Shown: positions 26,665 through 33,864 of the stretch, piece after piece
How positions within the stretch are numbered: position 1 is the first letter of the stretch
Layout: each line of letters starts with the position of its first letter
NCBI GenBank assembly: GCA_030041005.1
Contig: JASHOR010000187.1
Coordinates: forward strand, 1 to 35,732
Reading direction: 5' to 3'
Length of the DNA stretch: 35,732 bases
Origin: Xanthobacteraceae bacterium
GTDB taxonomy: Bacteria; Pseudomonadota; Alphaproteobacteria; Rhizobiales; Xanthobacteraceae
The notes under the pieces: generated by a model
Databases searched by the model: none
Told to the model about the DNA's origin: nothing
The model's input: the letters and a program-made list of their open reading frames with translations, nothing else
Translations under genes and position numbers: made by a program

Positions 26665-27696
26665 ATGAAATTCGGCCTGTTTACCTCCGCGCAAGCCAAT
26701 AGTGGCGATCTTGCTGCAGAGACCGGCCAGGGCTTTCGCGATTGGCTCGACTTCAACATCGAAGCCGAGGCTCTCGGATTTCATTCGAGCTTTCTCGTCG
26801 AGCACCATTTCACCGGATGGAACCAGGCCTCCTCGACCATGATGCTGTTGATGGCGCTTGCCACGCGCACCAGGACGTTGCGGCTCGGCTCGGCGGTGAT
26901 GGTCTTGCCGTGGCATAACCCGGTCCTGCTCGCCGAACAGGCGGCGACGCTTGACCTTATTTCCGGCGGCCGTTTCGATTTCGGCATCGGCAAGGGCTAT
27001 CGGCACAGCGAGTTCAAGGGCTTTCAGATCGCGCCCGAAGAGGCCGATGCGCGCTTCGAGGAGGCGGTCGAGGTGATGGCGCGTGCGTTCGCCAGCCGCG
27101 AGCGCTTCTCGCACCGCGGCCGCTTTTGGCATTTCGAAGATATCGTCGTCGAGCCGCCGCCGGCGCAAAAGCCGCAGCCGCCGTTCTGGGTCGCGGCGGC
27201 GAGCGAGGGCTCGATCCGCCGCGCCGCTGCGCGCGGCTTCAATCTGATCCTCGATCAATATGCGAGTCCCCGGCAGATCGGCGAACGCATCGCGGCCTAT
27301 AAGTCCGAGCGAGAGCGCCATGGTCTGTCCTTCAATCCGCTGCAGATCGCAGTGGCGCGCCAGCTCTATGTCGCTACCGACGAAGCCGACAAGCAGGCTG
27401 CGCTCGCCCGGCAGGCCGCGTACACTAAGCGCACCGTCGACGTCTCGCGCACGCCCGACGGCAAGGGTGGTGGCTCGCACGTGCTCGCCTATGCCGACAA
27501 GGCCGGCGGCACCGAGGAGCACGCGCTCTACGGCACGCCCGCCGAAATCGGCGCACTGATCGAGCTGCTGCAAGACGCCGGCGCCGCCTATGTTCTCCTC
27601 GCCGTCGCCGGCGGCGCCGGACAATTGCGGCGTTTCGCTCGGGACATTATGCCGGACTTCGCACGTTCGACGCCTGCGGACGCTGCAGCCGAATAG
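26665..27696 (+). CDS. LLM-class (luciferase-like) flavin-dependent oxidoreductase
   Basis: A 343-residue bacterial-luciferase-like monooxygenase with a TIM-barrel fold using FMNH2 or F420. The N-terminus MKFGLFTSAQA leads into ALGFHSSFLVEHHFTGWN, LRLGSAVMVLPWHNPVLLAEQ, and the family hallmark LISGGRFDFGIGKGYRHSEF at about residue 95-115. PPFWVAAASEGSIRRAAARGF is the usual substrate-side strand. The substrate cannot be told. The start ATG at 26665 lies 19 bases after glcD, and glcE follows 21 bases after the stop, so it is translated from the glc message. This gene is not part of the textbook glcDEF set. Confidence 0.92.
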   Translation: MKFGLFTSAQANSGDLAAETGQGFRDWLDFNIEAEALGFHSSFLVEHHFTGWNQASSTMMLLMALATRTRTLRLGSAVMVLPWHNPVLLAEQAATLDLISGGRFDFGIGKGYRHSEFKGFQIAPEEADARFEEAVEVMARAFASRERFSHRGRFWHFEDIVVEPPPAQKPQPPFWVAAASEGSIRRAAARGFNLILDQYASPRQIGERIAAYKSERERHGLSFNPLQIAVARQLYVATDEADKQAALARQAAYTKRTVDVSRTPDGKGGGSHVLAYADKAGGTEEHALYGTPAEIGALIELLQDAGAAYVLLAVAGGAGQLRRFARDIMPDFARSTPADAAAE

Positions 27697-27717
27697 CGAA
27701 CCGAACCGAACCGGACC

Positions 27718-28944
27718 ATGGCCGACAATCTTACACCCCACGATACCGCGGAGGTCGAGCGGGCGGTCCAATGGGCGCTTGCCGAGGGCAAGACGTTCGA
27801 ACTGGTCAGCCGCGGCACCAAGCGTGCGATCGGCCGACCAGCGCAGTGGGACGCCACTCTTGATCTGTCGGGGCTGTCCGGCGTCTTGCTCTATGAGCCG
27901 GAAGAGCTGGTGCTTTCGGTCAAGGCCGCGACGCCGCTCGCCGAAATCGAAGCCCTTCTCTCGGCAAGCCAACAGCAGCTCGCCTTCGAACCGATGGATT
28001 ACGGCCCGATACTTGGCGCGCCCCCTGATGCAGGAACGATTGGCGGCGCCATCGCGGCCAATCTGTCGGGTCCGCGGCGTATCAAGGCCGGTGCGGCGCG
28101 TGATCACTTTCTCGGCGTCACCGCGGTGTCCGGGCGGGGCGCGACCTTCAAGTCCGGCGGCCGCGTGGTCAAGAACGTCACCGGCTACGACCTGTGCAAG
28201 CTGCTCGCCGGCTCCTGGGGCACGCTTGCGGCCATGACCGAGGTGACTGTCAAGACGCTGCCGCGCGCCGAAACAGAGGAAAGCGTTCTGGTGTTCGGTC
28301 TCGATGATGGCAGCGCGTGCAGGGCCATGACAGCCGCGATGGGCTCGTTTGCCGACGTGTCCGGGGCCGCTCATCTGCCCGCTGCTGTAGCGAGGCGAAT
28401 GCCGCAGGCCGCCGGCGGCAACGCCGCCGCCACGGCCTTCCGACTCGAAGGAGTCGCGCCCTCGGTGGCGCAACGCAAGAGTCTCCTGCAGGCGCTGCTC
28501 TCGCCCCTGGGCTCGCTCGACGTCCTGGGCGAATCGGACTCGCACGCCTTGTGGCGGGCGATCCGCGACGCCACGCCATTTGCGGCCGATGGTCCCGCCG
28601 GAGGACGCGATCTATGGCGCATCTCTGCGCTCCCGGCGCGTGCAGCCGACGCAGGCCGCGTGCTTGCCGAGCGGGTTGGCGCCGCATTGCTCTACGACTG
28701 GGCGGGGGGGCTCATATGGGCCGCGCTGCCGGCATCCGCCGATGCCGGCGAGCCGCTCGTACGCGAGGCTGCAGTTGCGGCCGGCGGTCACGCGACGCTG
28801 ATCCGGGCGCCCGCCGCGGTTCGCGCCGTCGTGGCTGTGTTCGCGCCTGAGCCTGCACCGCTCGCCGCATTGACTCGGCGCGTGCGTGAGAGCTTCGATC
28901 CCCATGGCGTGCTCAATGCTGGACGCATGTGGGCGGGCCTCTAA
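27718..28944 (+). CDS. glcE: Glycolate oxidase FAD-binding subunit GlcE
   Basis: A 408-residue second FAD-binding subunit of glycolate oxidase. It shows the PCMH-fold signature at about 40-180: RGTKRAIGRP, DAGTIGGAIAANLSGPRRI, FKSGGRVVKNVTGYDLCKLL and GSWGTLAAMTEVTVKTLP. The GYDLCKLLAGSWGTL stretch is typical of GlcE. The C-terminal part is shorter and more Ala-rich than GlcD, as expected, and ends VRESFDPHGVLNAGRM. It probably forms a complex with GlcD and GlcF at the inner membrane. Spacing and direction fit the operon. Confidence 0.95.
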   Translation: MADNLTPHDTAEVERAVQWALAEGKTFELVSRGTKRAIGRPAQWDATLDLSGLSGVLLYEPEELVLSVKAATPLAEIEALLSASQQQLAFEPMDYGPILGAPPDAGTIGGAIAANLSGPRRIKAGAARDHFLGVTAVSGRGATFKSGGRVVKNVTGYDLCKLLAGSWGTLAAMTEVTVKTLPRAETEESVLVFGLDDGSACRAMTAAMGSFADVSGAAHLPAAVARRMPQAAGGNAAATAFRLEGVAPSVAQRKSLLQALLSPLGSLDVLGESDSHALWRAIRDATPFAADGPAGGRDLWRISALPARAADAGRVLAERVGAALLYDWAGGLIWAALPASADAGEPLVREAAVAAGGHATLIRAPAAVRAVVAVFAPEPAPLAALTRRVRESFDPHGVLNAGRMWAGL

Positions 28945-28962
28945 TGAGCACGACGAGGGGCC

Positions 28963-30294
28963 ATGCAGACCTCCTTCACGCTGGCACAGCTCGCCGATCC
29001 GCACGTTGCGGAATCGGAGAAGATCCTACGCGCCTGCGTCCATTGCGGCTTCTGCACCGCGACCTGTCCGACCTATGTGCTCGACGGCAACGAACTCGAT
29101 TCGCCACGCGGCCGCATCTACTTGATCAAAGACATGCTGGAGCACGACCGGCCGGCCGGCGCCGAGGTGGCCCGGCACATCGACCGGTGTCTATCCTGCC
29201 TTGCCTGCATGACAACCTGTCCGTCGGGGGTGCATTACATGCACCTCGTCGATCATGCCCGGATGCATATCGAACGCACTTATCGCCGACCGCTTGGTGA
29301 ACGTGTTCTGCGCGCGGCGCTGGCAGCGCTTATTCCGTATCCGCGCCGTTTCGGTCCAGCGCTTGCCGCGGCGTCTGCGGTCAAGCCGCTGGCGCCGCTT
29401 GCGGCTGCGATGGGGTTCAAGCGGATCGCGGCCATGCTCGAACTTGCCCCGCGGACGGCGCCCGGCCGCCGGCTCAAGCCACAGATTTTCCCGGCACTTG
29501 GGTCAAGAAAGAACGGCCGCGTGATCCTGCTCCCGGGCTGCGTGAATGACCTCCTGGCGCGGCAAATCAACGCCTCCACCATCAGGGTGCTCACCCGGCA
29601 TGGCGTCGAGGTCGTGCTGCCGGAGGGTGCCGGCTGCTGCGGCTCCCTCGTGCATCACATGGGCCGCCAGGCGCAGGCATTGGCGCAGGCGCGCACCAAT
29701 ATCGACGCTTGGCTCGGGATCGAGGGGACCGATGCAATTGTCGTCAATGCCTCGGGTTGCGGCACCACCGTGAAGGATTACGGCTTCATGCTGCGGACCG
29801 ATTCGACCTATGCCGAACCGGCCGCCCGCGTCTCCGGCCTCGCCAAGGACATCTGCGAAGTCCTCGCCACACTTCCGCTTGGTCGAGCTTCGCAACCCGC
29901 CAACCTTACGGTTGCCTATCACGCTGCTTGCTCGCTCCAGCACGGACAGCGAGTTACGCGGCAGCCGAAGGAATTGCTTGAGCGCGTGGGCTTTACCGTG
30001 ACGGATGTGCCGGAAGGTCACCTGTGCTGCGGCTCGGCTGGCACCTACAATATTCTACAGCCCGACATCGCAAGGAGGTTGCGCGCGCGCAAAGTCAGGA
30101 CTATCGAGAGATTGCGACCGGATGTGATCGCAGCAGGAAACGTTGGCTGCATCATGCAGATCGCGGCGGGTACGGAACTCCCCATTGTTCATACTGTAGA
30201 GTTGATCGATTGGGCCACGGGAGGGCCATGCCCACAGCAAGTTCGGGAGCATCGGCCGCACGCGGCGGTGCGACCCGCTACCGCGGCAGGCTGA
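28963..30294 (+). CDS. glcF: Glycolate oxidase iron-sulfur subunit GlcF
   Basis: A 443-residue iron-sulfur protein. Two ferredoxin-type 4Fe-4S motifs are intact: C25-C28-C31-C35 in CVHCGFCTATCPTY and C76-C79-C82-C86 in CLSCLACMTTCPSG. Two CCG-domain motifs follow (GAGCCGSLVHHMG and GHLCCGSAGTYN), as in GlcF, heterodisulfide reductase and LutA-like proteins. It passes electrons from the flavin subunits to the membrane quinone pool. The start follows a GAGGGGCC 18 bases after glcE. It is the last clear glc gene; a 98-base gap precedes the Lys-rich gene. Confidence 0.96.
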   Translation: MQTSFTLAQLADPHVAESEKILRACVHCGFCTATCPTYVLDGNELDSPRGRIYLIKDMLEHDRPAGAEVARHIDRCLSCLACMTTCPSGVHYMHLVDHARMHIERTYRRPLGERVLRAALAALIPYPRRFGPALAAASAVKPLAPLAAAMGFKRIAAMLELAPRTAPGRRLKPQIFPALGSRKNGRVILLPGCVNDLLARQINASTIRVLTRHGVEVVLPEGAGCCGSLVHHMGRQAQALAQARTNIDAWLGIEGTDAIVVNASGCGTTVKDYGFMLRTDSTYAEPAARVSGLAKDICEVLATLPLGRASQPANLTVAYHAACSLQHGQRVTRQPKELLERVGFTVTDVPEGHLCCGSAGTYNILQPDIARRLRARKVRTIERLRPDVIAAGNVGCIMQIAAGTELPIVHTVELIDWATGGPCPQQVREHRPHAAVRPATAAG

Positions 30295-30392
30295 GTAAGA
30301 GGTTTCACTTCGCGTTGCCGCGTCAGGTGTGCAGTGCGGTCTCCACGGACCGAGGCAATACTCGACTGGCAGCAAGGAACGGGAGGGCCATC

Positions 30393-30629
30393 ATGGCGAA
30401 AAAGGTGAAGAGGAAAGTGAGCAAGAAGAAGGCCGCTCCGGCGCGCAAGAAAAAGAAAACAGTGAAAGCGTCGGCGAAGAAGACCCTGAAGAAGGCGGCA
30501 AAGAAGGCGGCGCCGAGGCGCAAGTCTCCGGTAAAGAAGGCACCCGCCGCAGCTCCGGCGCCGGAGCCCGCACCGTCCTGGCCGCCTCCGATGGGCTCGG
30601 GCATAAGCGGCAGCGGCGACGGCAGCTAG
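30393..30629 (+). CDS. Lys-rich histone H1-like protein
   Basis: A 78-residue highly basic protein with 21 lysines in the first 49 residues, arranged as KK-A and KKKK blocks (KKVKRKVSKKKAAPARKKKK). A Pro/Ala/Glu stretch follows (PAAAPAPEPAPSWPPPM), then a Gly/Ser tail. This resembles eukaryotic H1 C-termini and bacterial Hc1/AlgP-type nucleoid proteins; DNA or RNA binding is likely but unproven. GGGAGGG precedes the ATG. It is transcribed in the glc direction, 98 bases behind glcF. A perfect hairpin lies downstream (30674-30698). Confidence 0.82.
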   Translation: MAKKVKRKVSKKKAAPARKKKKTVKASAKKTLKKAAKKAAPRRKSPVKKAPAAAPAPEPAPSWPPPMGSGISGSGDGS

Positions 30630-30673
30630 GAACGCTGCACGCGCGTCAGCGGTTTGCAGGTGTTTGCAAGGCG

Positions 30674-30698
30674 CGCCGCGGCTGCAACAGCCGCGGCG
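30674..30698 (+). terminator. GC-rich hairpin after the Lys-rich gene
   Basis: CGCCGCGGCTG (30674-30684) pairs perfectly with CAGCCGCGGCG (30688-30698) across a CAA loop, 45 bases after the stop. No T-run follows, so termination is inferred from stem strength and position only. The rest of the 254-base gap holds no gene I can support. Confidence 0.5.
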
Positions 30699-30883
30699 GT
30701 CGCCCCGCGGGGGGGCTTGCCTTTCCGGCCGCATTGCATCCTTGTTCTTAAACCAATAGCCCAATAGCCTGTAAGGACGCGGGACGGGCGGCGAATGGAG
30801 GCCTGTCCGCGGCCGGGCGACAACTCGTGGGGCTCGGCGCATGCCGGCCCGTCGTTATCATTTCGCAGTTCAGGAGGTCTGTT

Positions 30884-31957
30884 ATGCCCGCTAGTTTGAA
30901 CATTCTGATCATGGGCGCGTCCTACGGCTCGCTGCTTGCATCCAAGATTCTATTTGGCGGCCACAAGGTTCACTTGGTCTGCCTTCCCGCCGAGGCCGAC
31001 CTGATCAATGCTGAGGGTTTCCGCGTGCGGCTGCCGGTCCGTGGTCGTAAGGACCCCGTTGAGCTCGACTCGCGCAAGCTCTCCGGCAAGGTGACGGCCG
31101 GCGGGGCCGGCGGGCTGAACCCGGCGGACTACGATCTGATCGGTCTCGCCATGCAGGAGCCGCAATACCGCTCGCCCGGAGTGCGCGAACTGCTCGACGC
31201 AGTCGCCAAGTCGCGCGTGCCCTGCATGTCGATCATGAACATGCCGCCGTTGTCCTACGTCAAGCGCATTGCCGGACTGGACTATGAAGCCCTGAAAGCG
31301 GCCTACACCGACCCGAGCGTTTGGGACAATTTCGATCCGGGATCCATCACGCTCTGCAGCCCGGACCCGCAGGCGATCCGGCCGCCGGACGAGAAGGTCA
31401 ACGTGCTGCAGGTGACACTGCCTACCAACTTCAAGGTGGCGCGCTTCGACAGCGAAAAGTCGACGGCGATTCTGCGCCGGCTTGAGGAGGAAATCGACGC
31501 GGTTCGCTACCAGGTGCCCGAAGGCAAAATCGAACTGCCGGTGCACTTGCGCGTGCACAATTCCATTTTCGTACCGCTCGCCAAGTGGGCGATGCTGCTC
31601 GCCGGCAATTACCGCTGCGTGACCAAGGACGGGATGCGCACCGCCCAGGAAGCGGTGCACAGCGACATCGAGACCTCGCGCTCGGTCTATAACTTCGTCA
31701 ACGACCTATGCGTCAAGCTTGGCGCCAATCCGAACGATCTCGTGCCGTTCGAGAAATATGCCGGCGCGGCGCAGTCTCTCACTCGCCCGGCCTCCGCGGC
31801 CCGCGCATTGCAAAACGGCGCACCCTACATCGAGCGTGCCGACAAGCTTGTGCAACTCATCGCCAGACAGAAGGGGTTGAGCAACCCGGCGGTCGATGCC
31901 CAGGTCGCGCTGGTCGACTCACGCCTCGAAGCCAATCGCCGAAAGGCCGCGGCCTAG
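30884..31957 (+). CDS. Ketopantoate reductase-like NAD(P)-binding protein
   Basis: A 357-residue protein with an N-terminal Rossmann fold, LNILIMGASYGSLLASKILF (5-24), whose GxxxGxLLA pattern matches the ApbA/PanE (2-dehydropantoate 2-reductase) family. The C-terminal part is helical (LRVHNSIFVPLAKWAMLLA) as in the family's second domain. It is longer than PanE, and I see no pantothenate-pathway genes nearby. A role in pantothenate synthesis should therefore not be assumed; a related octopine-type or hydroxyacid dehydrogenase is possible. CAGGAGGT (30871-30878) fixes the start at 30884 although the frame opens earlier. The stop codon TAG lies within the first palindromic-repeat remnant. Confidence 0.8.
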   Translation: MPASLNILIMGASYGSLLASKILFGGHKVHLVCLPAEADLINAEGFRVRLPVRGRKDPVELDSRKLSGKVTAGGAGGLNPADYDLIGLAMQEPQYRSPGVRELLDAVAKSRVPCMSIMNMPPLSYVKRIAGLDYEALKAAYTDPSVWDNFDPGSITLCSPDPQAIRPPDEKVNVLQVTLPTNFKVARFDSEKSTAILRRLEEEIDAVRYQVPEGKIELPVHLRVHNSIFVPLAKWAMLLAGNYRCVTKDGMRTAQEAVHSDIETSRSVYNFVNDLCVKLGANPNDLVPFEKYAGAAQSLTRPASAARALQNGAPYIERADKLVQLIARQKGLSNPAVDAQVALVDSRLEANRRKAAA

Positions 31958-31985
31958 TGGTCCGATTTTGGATTTGAACATTCGC
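31954..31985. repeat. Half-copy of the palindromic element, overlapping a stop codon
   Basis: CTAGTGGTCCGATTTTGG then ATTTGAACATTCGC resembles one arm of the element at 31994-32065 (CTAGTGTCC...GATTCCGAAGTTCGCA) without its partner arm. Its TAG is the stop codon of the upstream reductase gene. It is probably a decayed or truncated copy. Confidence 0.5.
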
Positions 31986-31993
31986 TTCAAGAC

Positions 31994-32065
31994 CTAGTGT
32001 CCTGATTCCGAAGTTCGCATCATTATGCGGCACCCTCGTTTGCGAACTTCGGAATCGGACACTAG
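31994..32065. repeat. Palindromic repeat element, copy 1
   Basis: A 72-base element: a 26-base left arm (31994-32019, CTAGTGTCC...GTTCGCA) and a 25-base right arm (32041-32065, TGCGAAC...GGACACTAG). These are perfect complements except for one extra T at 32003. The loop is 21 bases (32020-32040). It would fold into a strong hairpin. A diverged second copy lies 12 bases downstream. The form suits a REP/MITE-type dispersed element or a terminator for the upstream gene. Confidence 0.9.
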
Positions 32066-32077
32066 CAACTTATTGAT

Positions 32078-32155
32078 CTCGTGTGGCTTTGGTTCAGAAC
32101 TCCGCATGACGAGGTCGCGGCAGGAATGATGCGGACTTCTTAACCGCCACACGAG
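32078..32155. repeat. Palindromic repeat element, copy 2 (diverged)
   Basis: A 78-base imperfect palindrome: left arm 32078-32107 (CTCGTGTGGC...TCCGCAT) and right arm 32129-32155 (ATGCGGA...GCCACACGAG), with a TTT bulge and two mismatches. The loop again has exactly 21 bases. Read on this strand it aligns with the reverse complement of copy 1, including loop motifs (ACGAGG, GCA, ATGATGCG). The two are therefore related elements in opposite orientation. Confidence 0.85.
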
Positions 32156-32204
32156 CGGCTTGGGAGTAGCGAATGTCAAATCCGCTCCACCTAGGTTGGC
32201 GCCG

Positions 32205-32486
32205 CTACGCCACTTCGACGTCCTCCCAGAAACCGAACCGGTCGGCGACGGCCTGCATCTTCGGCTGCGGCGCCTCATAGCTCCAGGCGGCGCGCGGATG
32301 GCGCTTGCCTTCGACCACGACGTCGTAAAACTGCACGCCGTGCGGACAGGCGCGGTCGTTGGCGGTCTTTTCCGCCTTTTCCAGCCAATCCGTGCGCACC
32401 GCGGCGCGTGGAAAGTACTGATAGCCTTGGCATTCAACGACATCGTTGCTCTGGGCAACTATTCGACCGTCAACGATCGCTCGCAT
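32205..32486 (-). CDS. DUF427 domain protein
   Basis: A 93-residue protein of the DUF427 family (small beta-rich fold). The typical sequence elements are present: IVDGRIVAQSNDVVE at the N-terminus, the YQYFPRAAV motif, and PHGVQFYDVVVEGKRHPRAA followed by WSYEAPQPKMQAVADRFGF. Family members are widespread and uncharacterised; no catalytic role is established. The ATG is preceded by GGAG. It lies just downstream of the palindromic elements and is transcribed toward them. It diverges from the porin gene across 279 bases, which show no further gene. Confidence 0.9.
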   Translation of the reverse strand: MRAIVDGRIVAQSNDVVECQGYQYFPRAAVRTDWLEKAEKTANDRACPHGVQFYDVVVEGKRHPRAAWSYEAPQPKMQAVADRFGFWEDVEVA

Positions 32487-32765
32487 GGCCTGATCTCCAG
32501 CTAGATATCCCGTAAGGACATAAGTCCGATGCGGGGAGATTGCATCCCTCGATGTTGCCGTTCCGCCACACTGGACGAAAACTCGTCTGACAGGTCAGAA
32601 CCGCACGAAAAATACGGCCAAAGCGCCCAACAAATCCGCAATTGCACAGGAATTCGGCTTGGCGAGTGAAAATTGCTGCCGAATGATGGAACCAAGCTGC
32701 CGCGAGATCGATCCGCGACGCGTCGGTTGGCGACGCGCCGCTGCGGCGGGACGGGGGTCACGACC

Positions 32766-33728
32766 ATGAAGCGAATTGCGGTTTCATTGCTTGTTGTTGC
32801 CAGTTTCGCCAGCTCTGCAGCATTCGGCGCCGACATGGCGGTTAAGGCCCCGCCGGCAGCAGCGCCGCCGCCGTCTCCATGGGATGTAGTCGTTACCGGC
32901 GCCCTGATGAGCGACTATAATTTCCGCGGCATTACCCAATCGGACCACCGGCCTTCGACCCAGGGCGGGTTCGAGTGGCGCTATAATTTCAATCCTAATT
33001 TCCAAGGCTACTTCGGGCTCTCGGGCGAGAGCATCGACTTTCCCAACAACGCCGCGGCCGAGATCGACATATATGGCGGCGTCCGGCCAACCTTCGGCAA
33101 GCTCGCGCTCGATTTCGGCGTCTGGGAATACTATTACCCGGGCGGAACATGCTTCAATCCAGTGGTTTGTGCCGGTTCGACCTTCGTACCGGGTACGGCA
33201 TTGACTGCGCTGGGCGGCAACGTCGTCAAGGCGGATGAGAGCTTCACCGAATTCTACGCCAAGGGCACTTATACGGTGAATGACAATCTGTCCTTCGGTC
33301 TGCAGGAATGGTACTCGCCATCGGTTGCCAACACCGGCGCCGACGGCTGGTTCACCACCGGCAATACGACCGTTACGTTGCCGAGCGCGTGGTTCAAAAA
33401 CGGGTTCGGCGGTTACGTGTCCGGCGATCTGGGCTACTGGGCGCTCGGTACCAGCGACGCCTTCTACGGCTTTACGAACTACACCAGCTACGCAACCTGG
33501 GACCTGGGCTTCGGCTGGACTTGGAAAGTCCTGACTTTGGATTTGCGCTACTACGACACCGATCTGTCGAAGTCGGAGTGCAACGCCTTTACCAGCGCGC
33601 AGAGCGTCTCGTTCTCGCAGAGCTTCGTCACCGCGCAGAATCCCAACGGTCTTGGGACTAATTGGTGCGGTCCGGCCTTTATCGCCAAGCTGTCGGCTTC
33701 GATCGATTTCAACTCGAACCTCAAATAG
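32766..33728 (+). CDS. TorF/Gcw_chp family outer-membrane porin-like protein
   Basis: A 320-residue outer-membrane beta-barrel protein. A signal peptide (MKRIAVSLLVVASFASSAAF, cleavage near GAD) precedes the family start VVVTGALMSDYNFRGITQSD and WRYNFNPNFQGYFGLSGES. Aromatic-rich alternating strands continue to the terminal FIAKLSASIDFNSNLK. The MSDYNFRGITQSD signature matches the TIGR02001/PF09694 (Gcw_chp) group, called TorF-like. The transported solute is unknown. Two Cys pairs (TCFNPVVC; ECN...WCG) could form disulphides in loops. ATG 32766 is chosen for the signal peptide; the frame opens at 32673. Confidence 0.9.
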   Translation: MKRIAVSLLVVASFASSAAFGADMAVKAPPAAAPPPSPWDVVVTGALMSDYNFRGITQSDHRPSTQGGFEWRYNFNPNFQGYFGLSGESIDFPNNAAAEIDIYGGVRPTFGKLALDFGVWEYYYPGGTCFNPVVCAGSTFVPGTALTALGGNVVKADESFTEFYAKGTYTVNDNLSFGLQEWYSPSVANTGADGWFTTGNTTVTLPSAWFKNGFGGYVSGDLGYWALGTSDAFYGFTNYTSYATWDLGFGWTWKVLTLDLRYYDTDLSKSECNAFTSAQSVSFSQSFVTAQNPNGLGTNWCGPAFIAKLSASIDFNSNLK

Positions 33729-33814
33729 CAAAAGGCAAGGATCATAAAGGCGCGATCAAAAGTCGCGCAGAACAGAGATCGAAGACAGACAGCCGCGGAC
33801 AAGACTTCAACAAC

Positions 33815-33843
33815 GCGGCGGGCAGCAACCGAGCGCCCGCCGC
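33815..33843. terminator. GC-rich hairpin between convergent porin and ABC genes
   Basis: GCGGCGGGC (33815-33823) pairs perfectly with GCCCGCCGC (33835-33843) across an 11-base loop. On the minus strand it is followed by GTTGTTGAAGTCTT, a moderately T-rich run, so it may terminate the ABC transporter gene. A weaker hairpin (GCGCGA/TCGCGC, 33750-33768) lies just after the porin stop. Confidence 0.55.
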
Positions 33844-33864
33844 CCGCGATGCGGTCAAGTGCGG

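Noticed and set aside
26656-28545. 629-codon open frame antisense to the flavin monooxygenase and glcE
   Set aside because: Covers two well-identified genes on the other strand and shows no domain; the openness comes from high G+C.
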